Source of the DNA: Colwellia sp. RSH04
GTDB taxonomy: Bacteria; Pseudomonadota; Gammaproteobacteria; Enterobacterales; Alteromonadaceae
Direction: 5' to 3'
Assembly: GCF_003545765.1 (NCBI RefSeq)
Contig: NZ_QXIO01000004.1
Span: 124,001 to 188,000, forward strand
Length of the DNA stretch: 64,000 bases
Under the pieces are notes generated by a model, which saw only the letters and a program-made list of their open reading frames with translations, was not told the DNA's origin and ran no database searches. Numbering within the stretch: the stretch's first letter is position 1; each line of letters opens with the position of its first letter. Positions 28,203 to 37,048 of the stretch are shown one piece after another. The position numbers were made by a program, and so were the translations under genes.

Positions 28203-28827
28203 AGAGTTAGGTTTAGGTTTATGCCCTAAATGTCATAAGGTCAACACTATGCATACCGAGCCTATGCAATGTGTTCGCTGTCATGGTTGGTTTTATCAAC
28301 GAAATCGCAATAGTTTGCAATATACCTTAGCGTGGAATATAGCTGCCTTGCTGGCATTTATTCCCGCTAACCTCTATCCCATTATGATTATTTATTCACT
28401 AGGCATTGGCGATGAGTCAACAATTTTGTCGGGCATAGGGCAATTTATCGACCAAGGGTTATATCCAATTGCAGTGATAATATTTACTGCCAGTATTATT
28501 GTGCCGTTAATTAAAATTATTGGCCTTTTTGTGTTAGTTTATAAAGTGCATACAGGTGTACGCCTAAAACCAACTAAGCATAGCAAAATTTACTACATGT
28601 TAGAGTTCTTAGGTCCGTGGTCTATGCTTGATGTATTCGTGGTTGCATTACTGGTTGCTGTGGTAGAGTTAGGCTTTGTAACGTCTGTAGCTGCAGGCCC
28701 TGCAATTAACTATTTTACCATGACCGTAATTTTCACCATGATCGCAGCAAATAGTTTTGATCCTAGGCTGTTATGGGACAAAAAGCTAAAACAACAAAAT
28801 AGGCATGCCGAAAGCAAAGGAATATAA
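28189..28827 (+). CDS. PqiA/LetA-domain membrane protein, second half
   Basis: 212 residues, with a second zinc-ribbon (CPKCHK, CVRCHG) and four hydrophobic helices, homologous in plan to the previous gene. It corresponds to the C-terminal domain of E. coli LetA. The stop and the ATG of the MCE gene share one base at 28827, so all three genes form one tightly packed operon. Confidence 0.88.
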   Translation: MKTAKELGLGLCPKCHKVNTMHTEPMQCVRCHGWFYQRNRNSLQYTLAWNIAALLAFIPANLYPIMIIYSLGIGDESTILSGIGQFIDQGLYPIAVIIFTASIIVPLIKIIGLFVLVYKVHTGVRLKPTKHSKIYYMLEFLGPWSMLDVFVVALLVAVVELGFVTSVAAGPAINYFTMTVIFTMIAANSFDPRLLWDKKLKQQNRHAESKGI

Positions 28828-31800
28828 TGACAAGCGAAGAATCTCAACAGCCTAAAACTAAATCATTCAATTCTGCAGAAATTGTCCCTCGACAAGGTAT
28901 TTCTATTGTTTGGTTTGTGCCATTTATCGCCCTTATTTTTGGTGGCTGGTTAGCCTTTAAGGTAATTTCAGAACAAGGCACTTTCATTACGATTGAGTTT
29001 GAAAATGGCTCAGGAATTGTGCCGAAAAAAACCGAAGTGCGTTACAAAGGCTTGGTAACTGGCATGGTGACTAAAGTTATTCCGTCAGATGATTTACAAC
29101 ATGTGATCGCTGAAGTTGAAATGTCACCAAAGTTCACTGATTACCTCACAGATAATACGCTTTTCTGGTTAGTTAGTGCTGACATATCACTTCAAGGTGT
29201 TTCAGGCTTAGATACACTCATTTCAGGTAGCTATATTAATATTCTTCCTGATACTGAAGAAGGGGCTGATAGCCAAGAGCATTTCATTGCACTAAATGAA
29301 GCGCCCGCATTAGATATGTCTAGCCCTGGTTTACACTTAACCTTACAAACTGACGTATTAGGCTCTGTGAGTGAAAATTCCCCCATCACCTTTAAACAGC
29401 TACCTATAGGCTATGTTACGGGTTATCGTTACGATGAACAGGCGAAAAAAATTAATATTAATGTGTTCATTGAACAAATACATGCACACCTCGTTAAAGA
29501 AAACTCACTATTTTGGAATACCAGTGGGGTTCAAGTTACCGCATCACTGAGTACGGGTTTAAAAATCAATACTGACTCTATTGCTTCAATTATTGCTGGT
29601 GGTATTGCCGTTGATACGTTGAGTTATCAAGATGAAGGTCAAGCAGCGAAAAATGGTGAAGTATTTACATTACACCCAGATTTTCAATCTGCTGAAGTAG
29701 GCCATGAAATTGAACTAACGTTAGCTTGGAATTCAAACATTGATCATAATGCCGCTATTATTTATCAAGGCTTCACTATTGGCACAATTGAGTCAATTAC
29801 CAAAATAGATCCTGTTGAACGTAAAATTATTGCCAAAGCTAAAGTAAATCCGCGCGTGGTACCTTATTTAACCGATAATTCACAATTCTACTTGGTTTCA
29901 CCTGAAATAGGGTTGACGGGTATTTCTAATGCCAAAACATTGCTTACTGGTACCTATATAGGCATCAGGCCATCATTAGCAGGCAACCCGCAAACCAAGT
30001 TTATTGTTTATAACAATAAACCCGCGTTTAAATATGACGAACCTGGTCTACACATTATGTTAGAGGCGAGCAGTAGAAGCTCTCTTCAAGTAGGCAGTAA
30101 TATTTTGTATAAGCAGCAGGTCGTTGGCAATGTTCAAGCGATTAAAACTATTGGTGCTGAGCAGCATCAAATCTACCTACATATTCAGCCAGAATTTGAA
30201 CATTATGTGACCCAAAAAAGCCGATTCTTTAATAATAGTGGCGTTAAGTTAACAGCCAACCTTCAAGGCGTAGAAATTGCTGCGGAGTCATTACAGACTA
30301 TTCTTTCTGGCGGTATTGCTTTTATTAATGACGATAACCATGACGACAAAAGTACAACGCAAGTTACCGTTAAAAATGGCCACTCATATAAATTATTTGA
30401 TGATATAAAAATGGCGCAACAAGTCGCCAAATTCACCTTAAAAACAAAGATTGATACCGCAATAAAACCAAAAACTCGTTTGCTTTATCGTGGCGAAGAA
30501 GTGGGTAGTGTGCAAACAATCGAGGTTATCGACAACATCAAACATGTGCATTTGGGTTTATTACCTGAGTTTGAGCATATTCTTAAAGCTGGCTCACAGT
30601 TTTGGTTAGCCGAGGCAAACTTAAGTTTGTCAGGTGCTACCGATACTCAGGCATTATTTGCAGGTAACTACATAACATTTAATATAGGAAAAGGCGAAAG
30701 CCAACATAGCTTTACTTTACTTAACAAACCACCTGCAAAACATCCAAGTGCTGACGGTTTACAACTGACCTTGTTGACTGACTCTGCCAATGTAGCTACA
30801 CCGGGAAGTGCGGTAAGTTATCGTGGCGTAATTGTTGGTCAAGTAGACAATGTTGAGTTAGATAAAGCGACAGACAAGATTCAAGTTAATATTACGATAG
30901 ACGACGAACATACCGACCTTATTTCAGCCAATACCCGCTTTTATAATGCTAGTGGCATAACCTTAAGTGGTGGTTTAGGTGATTTTGTTGTGAAAACAGA
31001 ATCTCTCGATGCAATTTTACGTGGTGGAATAAGCTTTTATAATCCTGTCTCAACGTTAAACCCTGATGTTAAAGTTAATGAACTCGATAGTTTTTCATTA
31101 TTTGATCATTATGAACAAGCTCAAGGTGCTGGTCTTGCAATAAAAATTCACTTTAACGACATTGCAGGCTTAAAGAAGAATACTAAGGTTATCTATCAAG
31201 AACAAGAGATGGGTTTCATCGAACGTTTAATATTTAATGATGACAAAGTAGGCGTAGAAGCATTAGTGATGTTAAATGATTTCGGTAGCCAATACGCAAA
31301 ACAAGGCGCTAAATTCTGGAAAGTTGAGCCTGAAATTGGTTTAGTTGGCTCGAAAAACCTCGTAAATTTACTTGATGGCGCTTTCATTGCCTTATTACCT
31401 GCTCCAAAGAGTTCACCAGACACTTCTGAACTCAACTTTACCGCACTTGCACTTCCGCCGACAGTAACAGAGCTGCCTTATGGTCTAAACATAACATTAA
31501 GTACTCATCGACTTGGCTCAGTTAGGGTTGGTAATCCTGTGCTTTATCGACAAATAAAAGTTGGTGAGGTTATAGGGATTGATTTATCAGAAAACGCCAA
31601 TAGCGTGAATGTTTTTATCAATATTGCAAAACGCTATGCCCCGTTAGTTAAACCTAACAGCCAATTCTGGAATACTAGTGGTATTAATATTGAAGCCGGT
31701 ATTTTTTCAGGTATTAACATTGATTCAGAGTCTGTTGAAACCCTCATTGCGGGTGGTATTGCCTTTGCCACACCTGAGCAAGATGATTCAGAGCAACAAG

Positions 31801-31886
31801 CAGAATTACCGCAACAATTTATTTTGCATCAAGAGGTTGATAGTGATTGGCTTGAATGGCAAACCGAGATTTCGTTAAAGCCATAA
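28827..31886 (+). CDS. MCE-domain lipid transport protein (LetB/YebT-like), eight MCE modules
   Basis: 1019 residues. One N-terminal transmembrane helix (about 22-42) anchors a periplasmic chain of MCE (MlaD-like) domains. I count eight module starts, each of the type GLxLTLxT...V..G..I.Y+...VG.V, beginning near residues 49, 170, 285, 405, 525, 640, 765 and 885. E. coli LetB has seven and PqiB three. In the LetB family the modules stack as hexameric rings into a tunnel through which phospholipids pass, so an extra ring would lengthen the tunnel. The upstream letA-like pair supplies the inner-membrane partner. Confidence 0.9.
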   Translation: MTSEESQQPKTKSFNSAEIVPRQGISIVWFVPFIALIFGGWLAFKVISEQGTFITIEFENGSGIVPKKTEVRYKGLVTGMVTKVIPSDDLQHVIAEVEMSPKFTDYLTDNTLFWLVSADISLQGVSGLDTLISGSYINILPDTEEGADSQEHFIALNEAPALDMSSPGLHLTLQTDVLGSVSENSPITFKQLPIGYVTGYRYDEQAKKININVFIEQIHAHLVKENSLFWNTSGVQVTASLSTGLKINTDSIASIIAGGIAVDTLSYQDEGQAAKNGEVFTLHPDFQSAEVGHEIELTLAWNSNIDHNAAIIYQGFTIGTIESITKIDPVERKIIAKAKVNPRVVPYLTDNSQFYLVSPEIGLTGISNAKTLLTGTYIGIRPSLAGNPQTKFIVYNNKPAFKYDEPGLHIMLEASSRSSLQVGSNILYKQQVVGNVQAIKTIGAEQHQIYLHIQPEFEHYVTQKSRFFNNSGVKLTANLQGVEIAAESLQTILSGGIAFINDDNHDDKSTTQVTVKNGHSYKLFDDIKMAQQVAKFTLKTKIDTAIKPKTRLLYRGEEVGSVQTIEVIDNIKHVHLGLLPEFEHILKAGSQFWLAEANLSLSGATDTQALFAGNYITFNIGKGESQHSFTLLNKPPAKHPSADGLQLTLLTDSANVATPGSAVSYRGVIVGQVDNVELDKATDKIQVNITIDDEHTDLISANTRFYNASGITLSGGLGDFVVKTESLDAILRGGISFYNPVSTLNPDVKVNELDSFSLFDHYEQAQGAGLAIKIHFNDIAGLKKNTKVIYQEQEMGFIERLIFNDDKVGVEALVMLNDFGSQYAKQGAKFWKVEPEIGLVGSKNLVNLLDGAFIALLPAPKSSPDTSELNFTALALPPTVTELPYGLNITLSTHRLGSVRVGNPVLYRQIKVGEVIGIDLSENANSVNVFINIAKRYAPLVKPNSQFWNTSGINIEAGIFSGINIDSESVETLIAGGIAFATPEQDDSEQQAELPQQFILHQEVDSDWLEWQTEISLKP

Positions 31887-31969
31887 ATCGCTGAAGGTGA
31901 CGGTTTAGCTATTTATGGCTACTTTGCATATTAAAGATTTATAGCCAGTGACGTTAGGTTGTTAAGTTT

Positions 31970-32173
31970 TTATATCTCTAGCGTTTGTTGATTAAGATAT
32001 TGCTCTACGCATGCTTTACAAATACAGCGGGTATTTTTGATGTTATCAGGCAATTGCTTAATGAGCCCTTCAGGTACAGATAACGATTTACACCAACAAT
32101 CATTTATTGCAACAACACGACACGAATTATCTTTATGACAAAGTGGGCAAATATTTTCGTCTGATTCTACCAA
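31970..32173 (-). CDS. Cysteine-rich CWC-family small protein
   Basis: 67 residues with nine cysteines in CPLCHKDNSC, CWC and CICKACVEQYL arrangements. The NDCWC core matches the cysteine-rich CWC family of unknown function, presumably a small zinc-binding fold. It is a single gene convergent with the MCE operon. Confidence 0.75.
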   Translation of the reverse strand: MVESDENICPLCHKDNSCRVVAINDCWCKSLSVPEGLIKQLPDNIKNTRCICKACVEQYLNQQTLEI

Positions 32174-32254
32174 TGCATTTCCTTAAATCCGCAAATCATG
32201 TAAATAAACATTAACTGGTGAAAGATTATCTTACGCCAAAAGGTCTTTGCTTAC

Positions 32255-32270
32255 GAGGTTATTTAACCTC
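32255..32270. repeat. Small perfect hairpin
   Basis: GAGGTTA-TT-TAACCTC in the intergenic region before the thioredoxin-like gene. Confidence 0.35.
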
Positions 32271-32344
32271 AGCTCGGGTTAAGAGATAAGTTAACAGTTT
32301 GAAGTTGTGATACTTGCGGTTATAGCTACTCACTAGCTTGATAG

Positions 32345-32457
32345 TTTTTCTTAATTCAAGGCAAATTCATTAAGAATAGTTATTCTATTGTTTATGAATT
32401 TAACACAGAAGTAAGGAAAAATAGCTGCTAGGGAGCTATTTATTATCCCGAACTGAG
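32345..32457. repeat. Putative interspersed repeat with two hairpins
   Basis: Contains AGAATA-GT-TATTCT (32373-32386) and AATAGCT/AGCTATT (32420-32440) in a stretch with no gene. I recall similar double-hairpin repeats in related marine genomes, but there is no second copy in this window, so the class is inferred. Confidence 0.35.
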
Positions 32458-32486
32458 GTTATTTATCAATCGAAAAGAGATTATTT

Positions 32487-33053
32487 ATGAAAAAAATGCT
32501 TATCGTTACAGCAATACTGTTACTCGCTGTGTTTGCTCAATGTCATGCCAGCGAAAAAATAGCTATTGATATAGGGCCTGAAGTCGGTGAAAACGCACCT
32601 AAAATCTCTGTTATTGATGAACAGGGTAGCAGACAAACCATTCAGTCTTTATCAAAAGAGAAAGGATTGATTTTGGTTTTTTTTAGATCAGCCGATTGGT
32701 GTCCATTTTGTAAGCGTCACTTAGTTGAGTTGAAAGAGTCCTATACAAAATTAAATGAATTAGGCTTTGGTGTTGCAGCAATTTCTTATGATGACACGAT
32801 GATATTGAAAAATTTTTCTAACGAGCAACAATTGCCGTTCACACTATTGTCAGACCAAGATGTAAAAACGATTAATGCCTATAAAATACGAAACAAGCAA
32901 TACCAGAAAGGGGAAGCCAACTACGGCATACCTTACCCCGGTATTGTGATTATCGATAACCAAGGCAAAGTGCTAGATAAGTATTTTTACCAAGGTTATA
33001 AACAACGAGTTAATTTTGAAGTATTAGCAACTAAATTAGCACAGCATTTGTAA
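32487..33053 (+). CDS. Secreted peroxiredoxin/thioredoxin-like (AhpC-TSA) protein
   Basis: 188 residues with a signal peptide (cleavage near residue 21) and an AhpC/TSA or redoxin domain. The active-site segment is FFRSADWCPFCKRH, a CxxC (Cys72, Cys75) rather than the single peroxidatic cysteine of typical peroxiredoxins. It would act in the periplasm as a thiol peroxidase or disulfide reductase. It is a single gene, convergent with the lipoate ligase-like gene with six bases between the stops. Confidence 0.82.
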   Translation: MKKMLIVTAILLLAVFAQCHASEKIAIDIGPEVGENAPKISVIDEQGSRQTIQSLSKEKGLILVFFRSADWCPFCKRHLVELKESYTKLNELGFGVAAISYDDTMILKNFSNEQQLPFTLLSDQDVKTINAYKIRNKQYQKGEANYGIPYPGIVIIDNQGKVLDKYFYQGYKQRVNFEVLATKLAQHL

Positions 33054-33059
33054 TCTAAC

Positions 33060-33773
33060 TTATTGATATAATTCGCTATCAACAAATGCCTTAATAAGTG
33101 ATTGGTACAACGCATTAATCGTTGGCCTTTCACTTGTATGCTCAAATAATGACGTGTGCACTTCAGCCTTAACACGTTCTGTTTTTCCACCTTGCTGATA
33201 ACATAAATTTACGGGCTGAATGAGCTGCTCAAATAGTACATCAATCAGTATAAAAGCTTGCGCCAATACAATTTTTCCTCCGCCGCTTTTTAACACCACG
33301 CGTTGTGCTGTGCCGACCACTTTTTTACCGTTAATATTGAGGTTATAGTCACCGTCACAATACGAATGTTCGGTTGCATGGGCTTGAACTTCAATTCCCC
33401 ATTGAGCAAAGAAACGTTTTAACACTGCACATAAGTTTTCATAGGCTTGGGTAATAGAATAAGGCTTGTCTTGGTGCCATTGATAAAGATGAGATAAATT
33501 AATAACCCCTTGGCATTGCGGTACAGGCGCGCCACCTGTTTTACGTGCATATAACTGCCAACCACTTTCCTTTAACGTGTTAATTAACTCAAGGGATTCT
33601 GGCCATTTTTTACCTGCGGGTAACACTAAGGTGGGCTCATTGGCTTGCCAAAGCATTAAGCACTGATCAAGCTCGCCTTGCTGTAGTTGTTTTAGCAACG
33701 TACTTTCTTTACTAAAAACATGTTCAACTGAGCTAGTTTCAAACTGGAGTAACTTGTGCTTTTGTTTGTTCAT
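33060..33773 (-). CDS. Lipoate/biotin protein ligase family protein
   Basis: 237 residues of the LplA/LipM/BirA-type transferase fold. The conserved RKTGGAPVPQCQGVINL segment and the lysine motif NGKKVVGTAQR (lysine binding the acyl-adenylate) are present. It is shorter than E. coli LplA (338), lacking the small C-terminal domain, so it may be an amidotransferase or a divergent ligase. No lipoylated target gene lies nearby. Confidence 0.8.
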   Translation of the reverse strand: MNKQKHKLLQFETSSVEHVFSKESTLLKQLQQGELDQCLMLWQANEPTLVLPAGKKWPESLELINTLKESGWQLYARKTGGAPVPQCQGVINLSHLYQWHQDKPYSITQAYENLCAVLKRFFAQWGIEVQAHATEHSYCDGDYNLNINGKKVVGTAQRVVLKSGGGKIVLAQAFILIDVLFEQLIQPVNLCYQQGGKTERVKAEVHTSLFEHTSERPTINALYQSLIKAFVDSELYQ

Positions 33774-33820
33774 AATTAATTAAGCAGCCAAATATCGATT
33801 ACAAGTTTAATCATATTTTC

Positions 33821-34309
33821 CTACCCTTTGAACATATTATCTAGCTCTTTTCGAGTTAATTGTCTCGGTAAACTTGGAAAGCCACCTGAGCAGCTTTTAC
33901 CTGACATTTTTAAATCCGCAATAGTATTACTAACAAACAGTTTTAGATATACATCCATGGAAATCGCTTCAAACCTTAGTACGTTAGAAGAATTATATTT
34001 GAGCTTCTGTGTGAAACTAGATGACGTACCTTGATCTTTTTTGATATTCACCGTCACTTCTGCAACACCGTCGGTTATCGGCTTAACACTTATACAGGCA
34101 CCATACTTAAGCGACTCAGTACACACTTGTTCGTTATCAAGCGCCCAAAACCTTCCATGTGTAGCGTATCCAGCGCCTAAAGGATCATTTATCTGATAAT
34201 CATAATCTATTATTTGCGCCTTATTACAAGCATAAATATTTGTACTTATTGCTAAGAGAGCCAATAAAATAAAGACGTTAAGCATTCTTACTAAATAAGG
34301 TGACATCAC
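33821..34309 (-). CDS. Secreted hypothetical protein
   Basis: 162 residues, family not recognised. A hydrophobic signal peptide spans about residues 9-27 (VFILLALLAISTNIYA), so the product is probably periplasmic. The mature part has four cysteines (CNKAQ, VCTES, GACIS, SCSGG), possibly two disulfides, and is otherwise beta-rich in appearance. It lies alone just after the thiamin operon. Confidence 0.55.
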   Translation of the reverse strand: MMSPYLVRMLNVFILLALLAISTNIYACNKAQIIDYDYQINDPLGAGYATHGRFWALDNEQVCTESLKYGACISVKPITDGVAEVTVNIKKDQGTSSSFTQKLKYNSSNVLRFEAISMDVYLKLFVSNTIADLKMSGKSCSGGFPSLPRQLTRKELDNMFKG

Positions 34310-34338
34310 GTTTCTAATCTAATCCTTTTATTAACACT

Positions 34339-35889
34339 TTACGATATCTCTTTCATAAAATCAGCAATAGCTTGCTCTGGGTTTTTAGCTTGAGTAATCG
34401 CAGTTACCACGGCAATGCTCTCTACTCCAGTTGCTAACACTTGCGTTGCTCTACTTAGATTGATACCGCCAATAGCGACCACGGGAATTTGCTGCTCGAC
34501 TTGCTTAGGTCTTAAGTTTAATACTTGCGCTAAATTATCTATCCCTTGAATTTGCCCCGTCATATCTTTGGTTGTGGTAGGGAAAATTGCACCAATAGCT
34601 AGATAAGAGGGCTGCAACTGCTGCGCTAGCAAAAACTCATAACAGCCATGAGTGCTTATACCTAAGCGAATGCCAGATTGGTGAATATGTTGTAAATCTG
34701 CCTCGGTTAAGTCTTCTTGGCCAATATGCACACCATATGCACCATACTTAATCGCCAATTGCCAATAATCATTAATGAAGAGTCGGGTATTATAATCTTT
34801 AGCAAGCTCAACCGCTTCAGCGATCACTTGCTCTAGTTCCTCATCGGCTAAGTTTTTTACTCTCAGCTGTATAATCTCAAGCCCTAAAGGCAATAAGCGT
34901 TTTAACCACGCAATAGAGTCAATAACAGGGTAAAGCCCTAGTTTCTTGCCATCAAGTTCTAAAGAGTTAAACGCTGATAATTGCTGATACTGCTGTGACA
35001 ACTCATCAATCACTTGTGGGAAGTCGCCAGCCTGATTAGGCCAATGTAATTGTTCAAAAGCGCCATAATATTGATGTTGCTTGGCAGCACTATGACTAAC
35101 ACTTGCTTGTAGCCCTTGGTAAATAAAGGCTTTACTCAAGGTAAAAGCATCGCGCACTAAATACCCTAACGCTAAAAAGCTCGCCATAGCCGTGGCAAAG
35201 CTACAACCACCACCATGACTGTAATGGCTATTTATTCTCGCTGATGATAATTGATAACTAATGGCTTCGTGAGTTCTATCCTGATTATCTTGTTTTATTT
35301 GGTTTAATTGGTGATAACAGTAATCAAGGCACTGCTTTGGATCATCACTATGCCCACCTTTTACAATGACGGCATTAATGCCATAAGCTTGATAAAGCGC
35401 TTGTGCTAATTCTACTTGGCTAGCATTGTTATTATTTTGCGCTAGCGTTTGCGCTTCACCCACATTTGGTGTGAGTATATCGACCTCTTTTAACAAAGGT
35501 TTTAATTCAGCCAAGGTAAGTGAGTTAAAATGACCACCAACACTCGCTTGCCCAACAGGATCATAAACAACAATAAGGTCTAATACTTTTAACTGAATTT
35601 TTCGAATAAGCTGCGTTAGCCAAACCACCTGTTCAACATTCGCCAGCAAGCCTATTTTGATGACCGAAGGTGTTTTATCTTCAATCAATACCTCAAACTG
35701 TTGTTGTAAAATATCAATTGAAACAGGATTAACTGACAATAACTTCGCTGAGTTTTGCACCGTATTCGCGGTAATTAAATGGCATACCTCAATCCCTAAA
35801 GCATGCCCTGTTTTGATATCTGCCGCAATACCAGCCCCACCAGAGCAATCACTCCCTGAAATGGTCCAAATAATTGGTTTTGATTTCAT
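34339..35889 (-). CDS. thiDE: Bifunctional HMP(-P) kinase / thiamin phosphate synthase
   Basis: 516 residues. Residues about 1-270 are ThiD (start IIWTISGSDCSGGAGIAADI; VIVKGGHSDD), phosphorylating hydroxymethylpyrimidine. Residues about 315-516 are ThiE (LFINDYWQLAIKYGAYGVHI, AIGAIFPTTTKD, VAIGGINLS), joining HMP-PP to the thiazole phosphate. The fusion couples the last two steps. It is the final gene of the thiC operon, separated from thiG by 146 bases containing a palindromic repeat. Confidence 0.93.
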   Translation of the reverse strand: MKSKPIIWTISGSDCSGGAGIAADIKTGHALGIEVCHLITANTVQNSAKLLSVNPVSIDILQQQFEVLIEDKTPSVIKIGLLANVEQVVWLTQLIRKIQLKVLDLIVVYDPVGQASVGGHFNSLTLAELKPLLKEVDILTPNVGEAQTLAQNNNNASQVELAQALYQAYGINAVIVKGGHSDDPKQCLDYCYHQLNQIKQDNQDRTHEAISYQLSSARINSHYSHGGGCSFATAMASFLALGYLVRDAFTLSKAFIYQGLQASVSHSAAKQHQYYGAFEQLHWPNQAGDFPQVIDELSQQYQQLSAFNSLELDGKKLGLYPVIDSIAWLKRLLPLGLEIIQLRVKNLADEELEQVIAEAVELAKDYNTRLFINDYWQLAIKYGAYGVHIGQEDLTEADLQHIHQSGIRLGISTHGCYEFLLAQQLQPSYLAIGAIFPTTTKDMTGQIQGIDNLAQVLNLRPKQVEQQIPVVAIGGINLSRATQVLATGVESIAVVTAITQAKNPEQAIADFMKEIS

Positions 35890-35936
35890 TTAATTATCTT
35901 TATTAAGTTGATATAAAAAGTTTTGCTGTTTACTGA

Positions 35937-36016
35937 TGTATTGTTCAAGTTAGCGGAAAAAGCACGGAGTTGACGCTAGTCAATGAGTACTTTTGACAAA
36001 TAAATTGAGCAATACA
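35937..36016. repeat. 80-bp palindromic element between thiG and thiDE
   Basis: The outer arms TGTATTGTTCAA (35937-35948) and TTGAGCAATACA (36005-36016) match with one mismatch, and an inner hairpin TTGAC-GCTA-GTCAA is present. It lies in transcribed operon space, so it could form an RNA hairpin or be a REP-like repeat. Confidence 0.45.
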
Positions 36017-36035
36017 GCACAAACAGAGTAATTTT

Positions 36036-36836
36036 TTAGTTTTGGTGCCAAAAGGGTGTGTCTAGTATTGGCGTTGACGGATGAGCTGTTTGCCTTTGCT
36101 CCATCACCCCTGCTACATACCCTTGCTCTCCAGCCTTTAACGCCTGAGCAAAAGCTTTCGCCATCATAACGGGGTTGTCAGCCAATGCCACGGCACTATT
36201 AAGCAACACGCCGTCATAACCCATCTCCATCGCTAAACAAGCATCAGACGGCTTACCTATGCCAGCATCAAGTATTAAGGTGGCTTCGGGCAACCTCAAA
36301 CGAATTGTCTCAAGGTTATAAGGGTTCATTAACCCTTTACCTGTTCCTATTGGCGAAGCCCAAGGCATAATGACCTGACAGCCTAAATCGTACAAGCGCT
36401 GACATAGTACTAAATCATCGGTACAGTAAGGCAGAACCTTAAAACCATCATTAATCAGTTGCTCTGCTGCGCTCAGTAACTCAATCGGATCAGGTTGAAG
36501 GTTATAATCATCGCCAATCACTTCAAGTTTAATCCAATTGGTTTGAAATATTTCTCGACTCATTTTTGCCAGCGTTACCGCTTCTTTTGCGGTTTTACAC
36601 CCTGCTGTATTAGGCAGTAAATAGCCGTTAGTTTGGCTAACAATCTCTTGTAAGTATTGCCAAATTTGTTGCCCTGCTTGCTCGTTAGGATTTTGTCTCT
36701 TTAACGACAGGGTAACCACTTGCGATTCACTCGCTAAAATAGCCTGTTTCATTACTTGTGGTGAAGGGTATAACGCACTACCGATAAGCAAGCGACTTGA
36801 TAATTGTTCACCATATATTGTTAACGACATTGGCAC
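36036..36836 (-). CDS. thiG: Thiazole synthase
   Basis: 266 residues, a TIM-barrel enzyme forming the thiamin thiazole phosphate from dehydroglycine, deoxyxylulose phosphate and the ThiS thiocarboxylate. Family landmarks are [16 protein letters not shown], the catalytic lysine region [24 protein letters not shown] and [10 protein letters not shown]. Its ATG overlaps the thiS stop by one base. Confidence 0.95.
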   Translation of the reverse strand: MPMSLTIYGEQLSSRLLIGSALYPSPQVMKQAILASESQVVTLSLKRQNPNEQAGQQIWQYLQEIVSQTNGYLLPNTAGCKTAKEAVTLAKMSREIFQTNWIKLEVIGDDYNLQPDPIELLSAAEQLINDGFKVLPYCTDDLVLCQRLYDLGCQVIMPWASPIGTGKGLMNPYNLETIRLRLPEATLILDAGIGKPSDACLAMEMGYDGVLLNSAVALADNPVMMAKAFAQALKAGEQGYVAGVMEQRQTAHPSTPILDTPFWHQN

Positions 36837-37048
36837 TAGCCTCCCTGAATAGGTAGTAACACATCAAGACTGTCACCGTTATGAACTAAGGTGTTGTCAT
36901 AATCCGTTCTACCAACAAAATCACCATTAAGCGCAACAGCAAAAGTCGATTGCTGTGCCGTTATAAAATAAAGCTTTAAAGCCGCAGCAACGGTAATACT
37001 GCTCTCATGCTCTACGGTAAAAGCTTGACCATTTATATGAATATTCAT
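36836..37048 (-). CDS. thiS: Sulfur carrier protein ThiS
   Basis: A 70-residue ubiquitin-like sulfur carrier ending in the required Gly-Gly (LPIQGG), the site of adenylation and thiocarboxylate formation. It overlaps thiO by four bases and thiG by one. No thiF adenylyltransferase is in this operon, so that function must come from elsewhere. Confidence 0.93.
   Translation of the reverse strand: MNIHINGQAFTVEHESSITVAAALKLYFITAQQSTFAVALNGDFVGRTDYDNTLVHNGDSLDVLLPIQGG

Noticed and set aside
31196..31435. 79-codon antisense frame inside the MCE gene
   Set aside because: Shadow of a strongly coding frame, with no support of its own.
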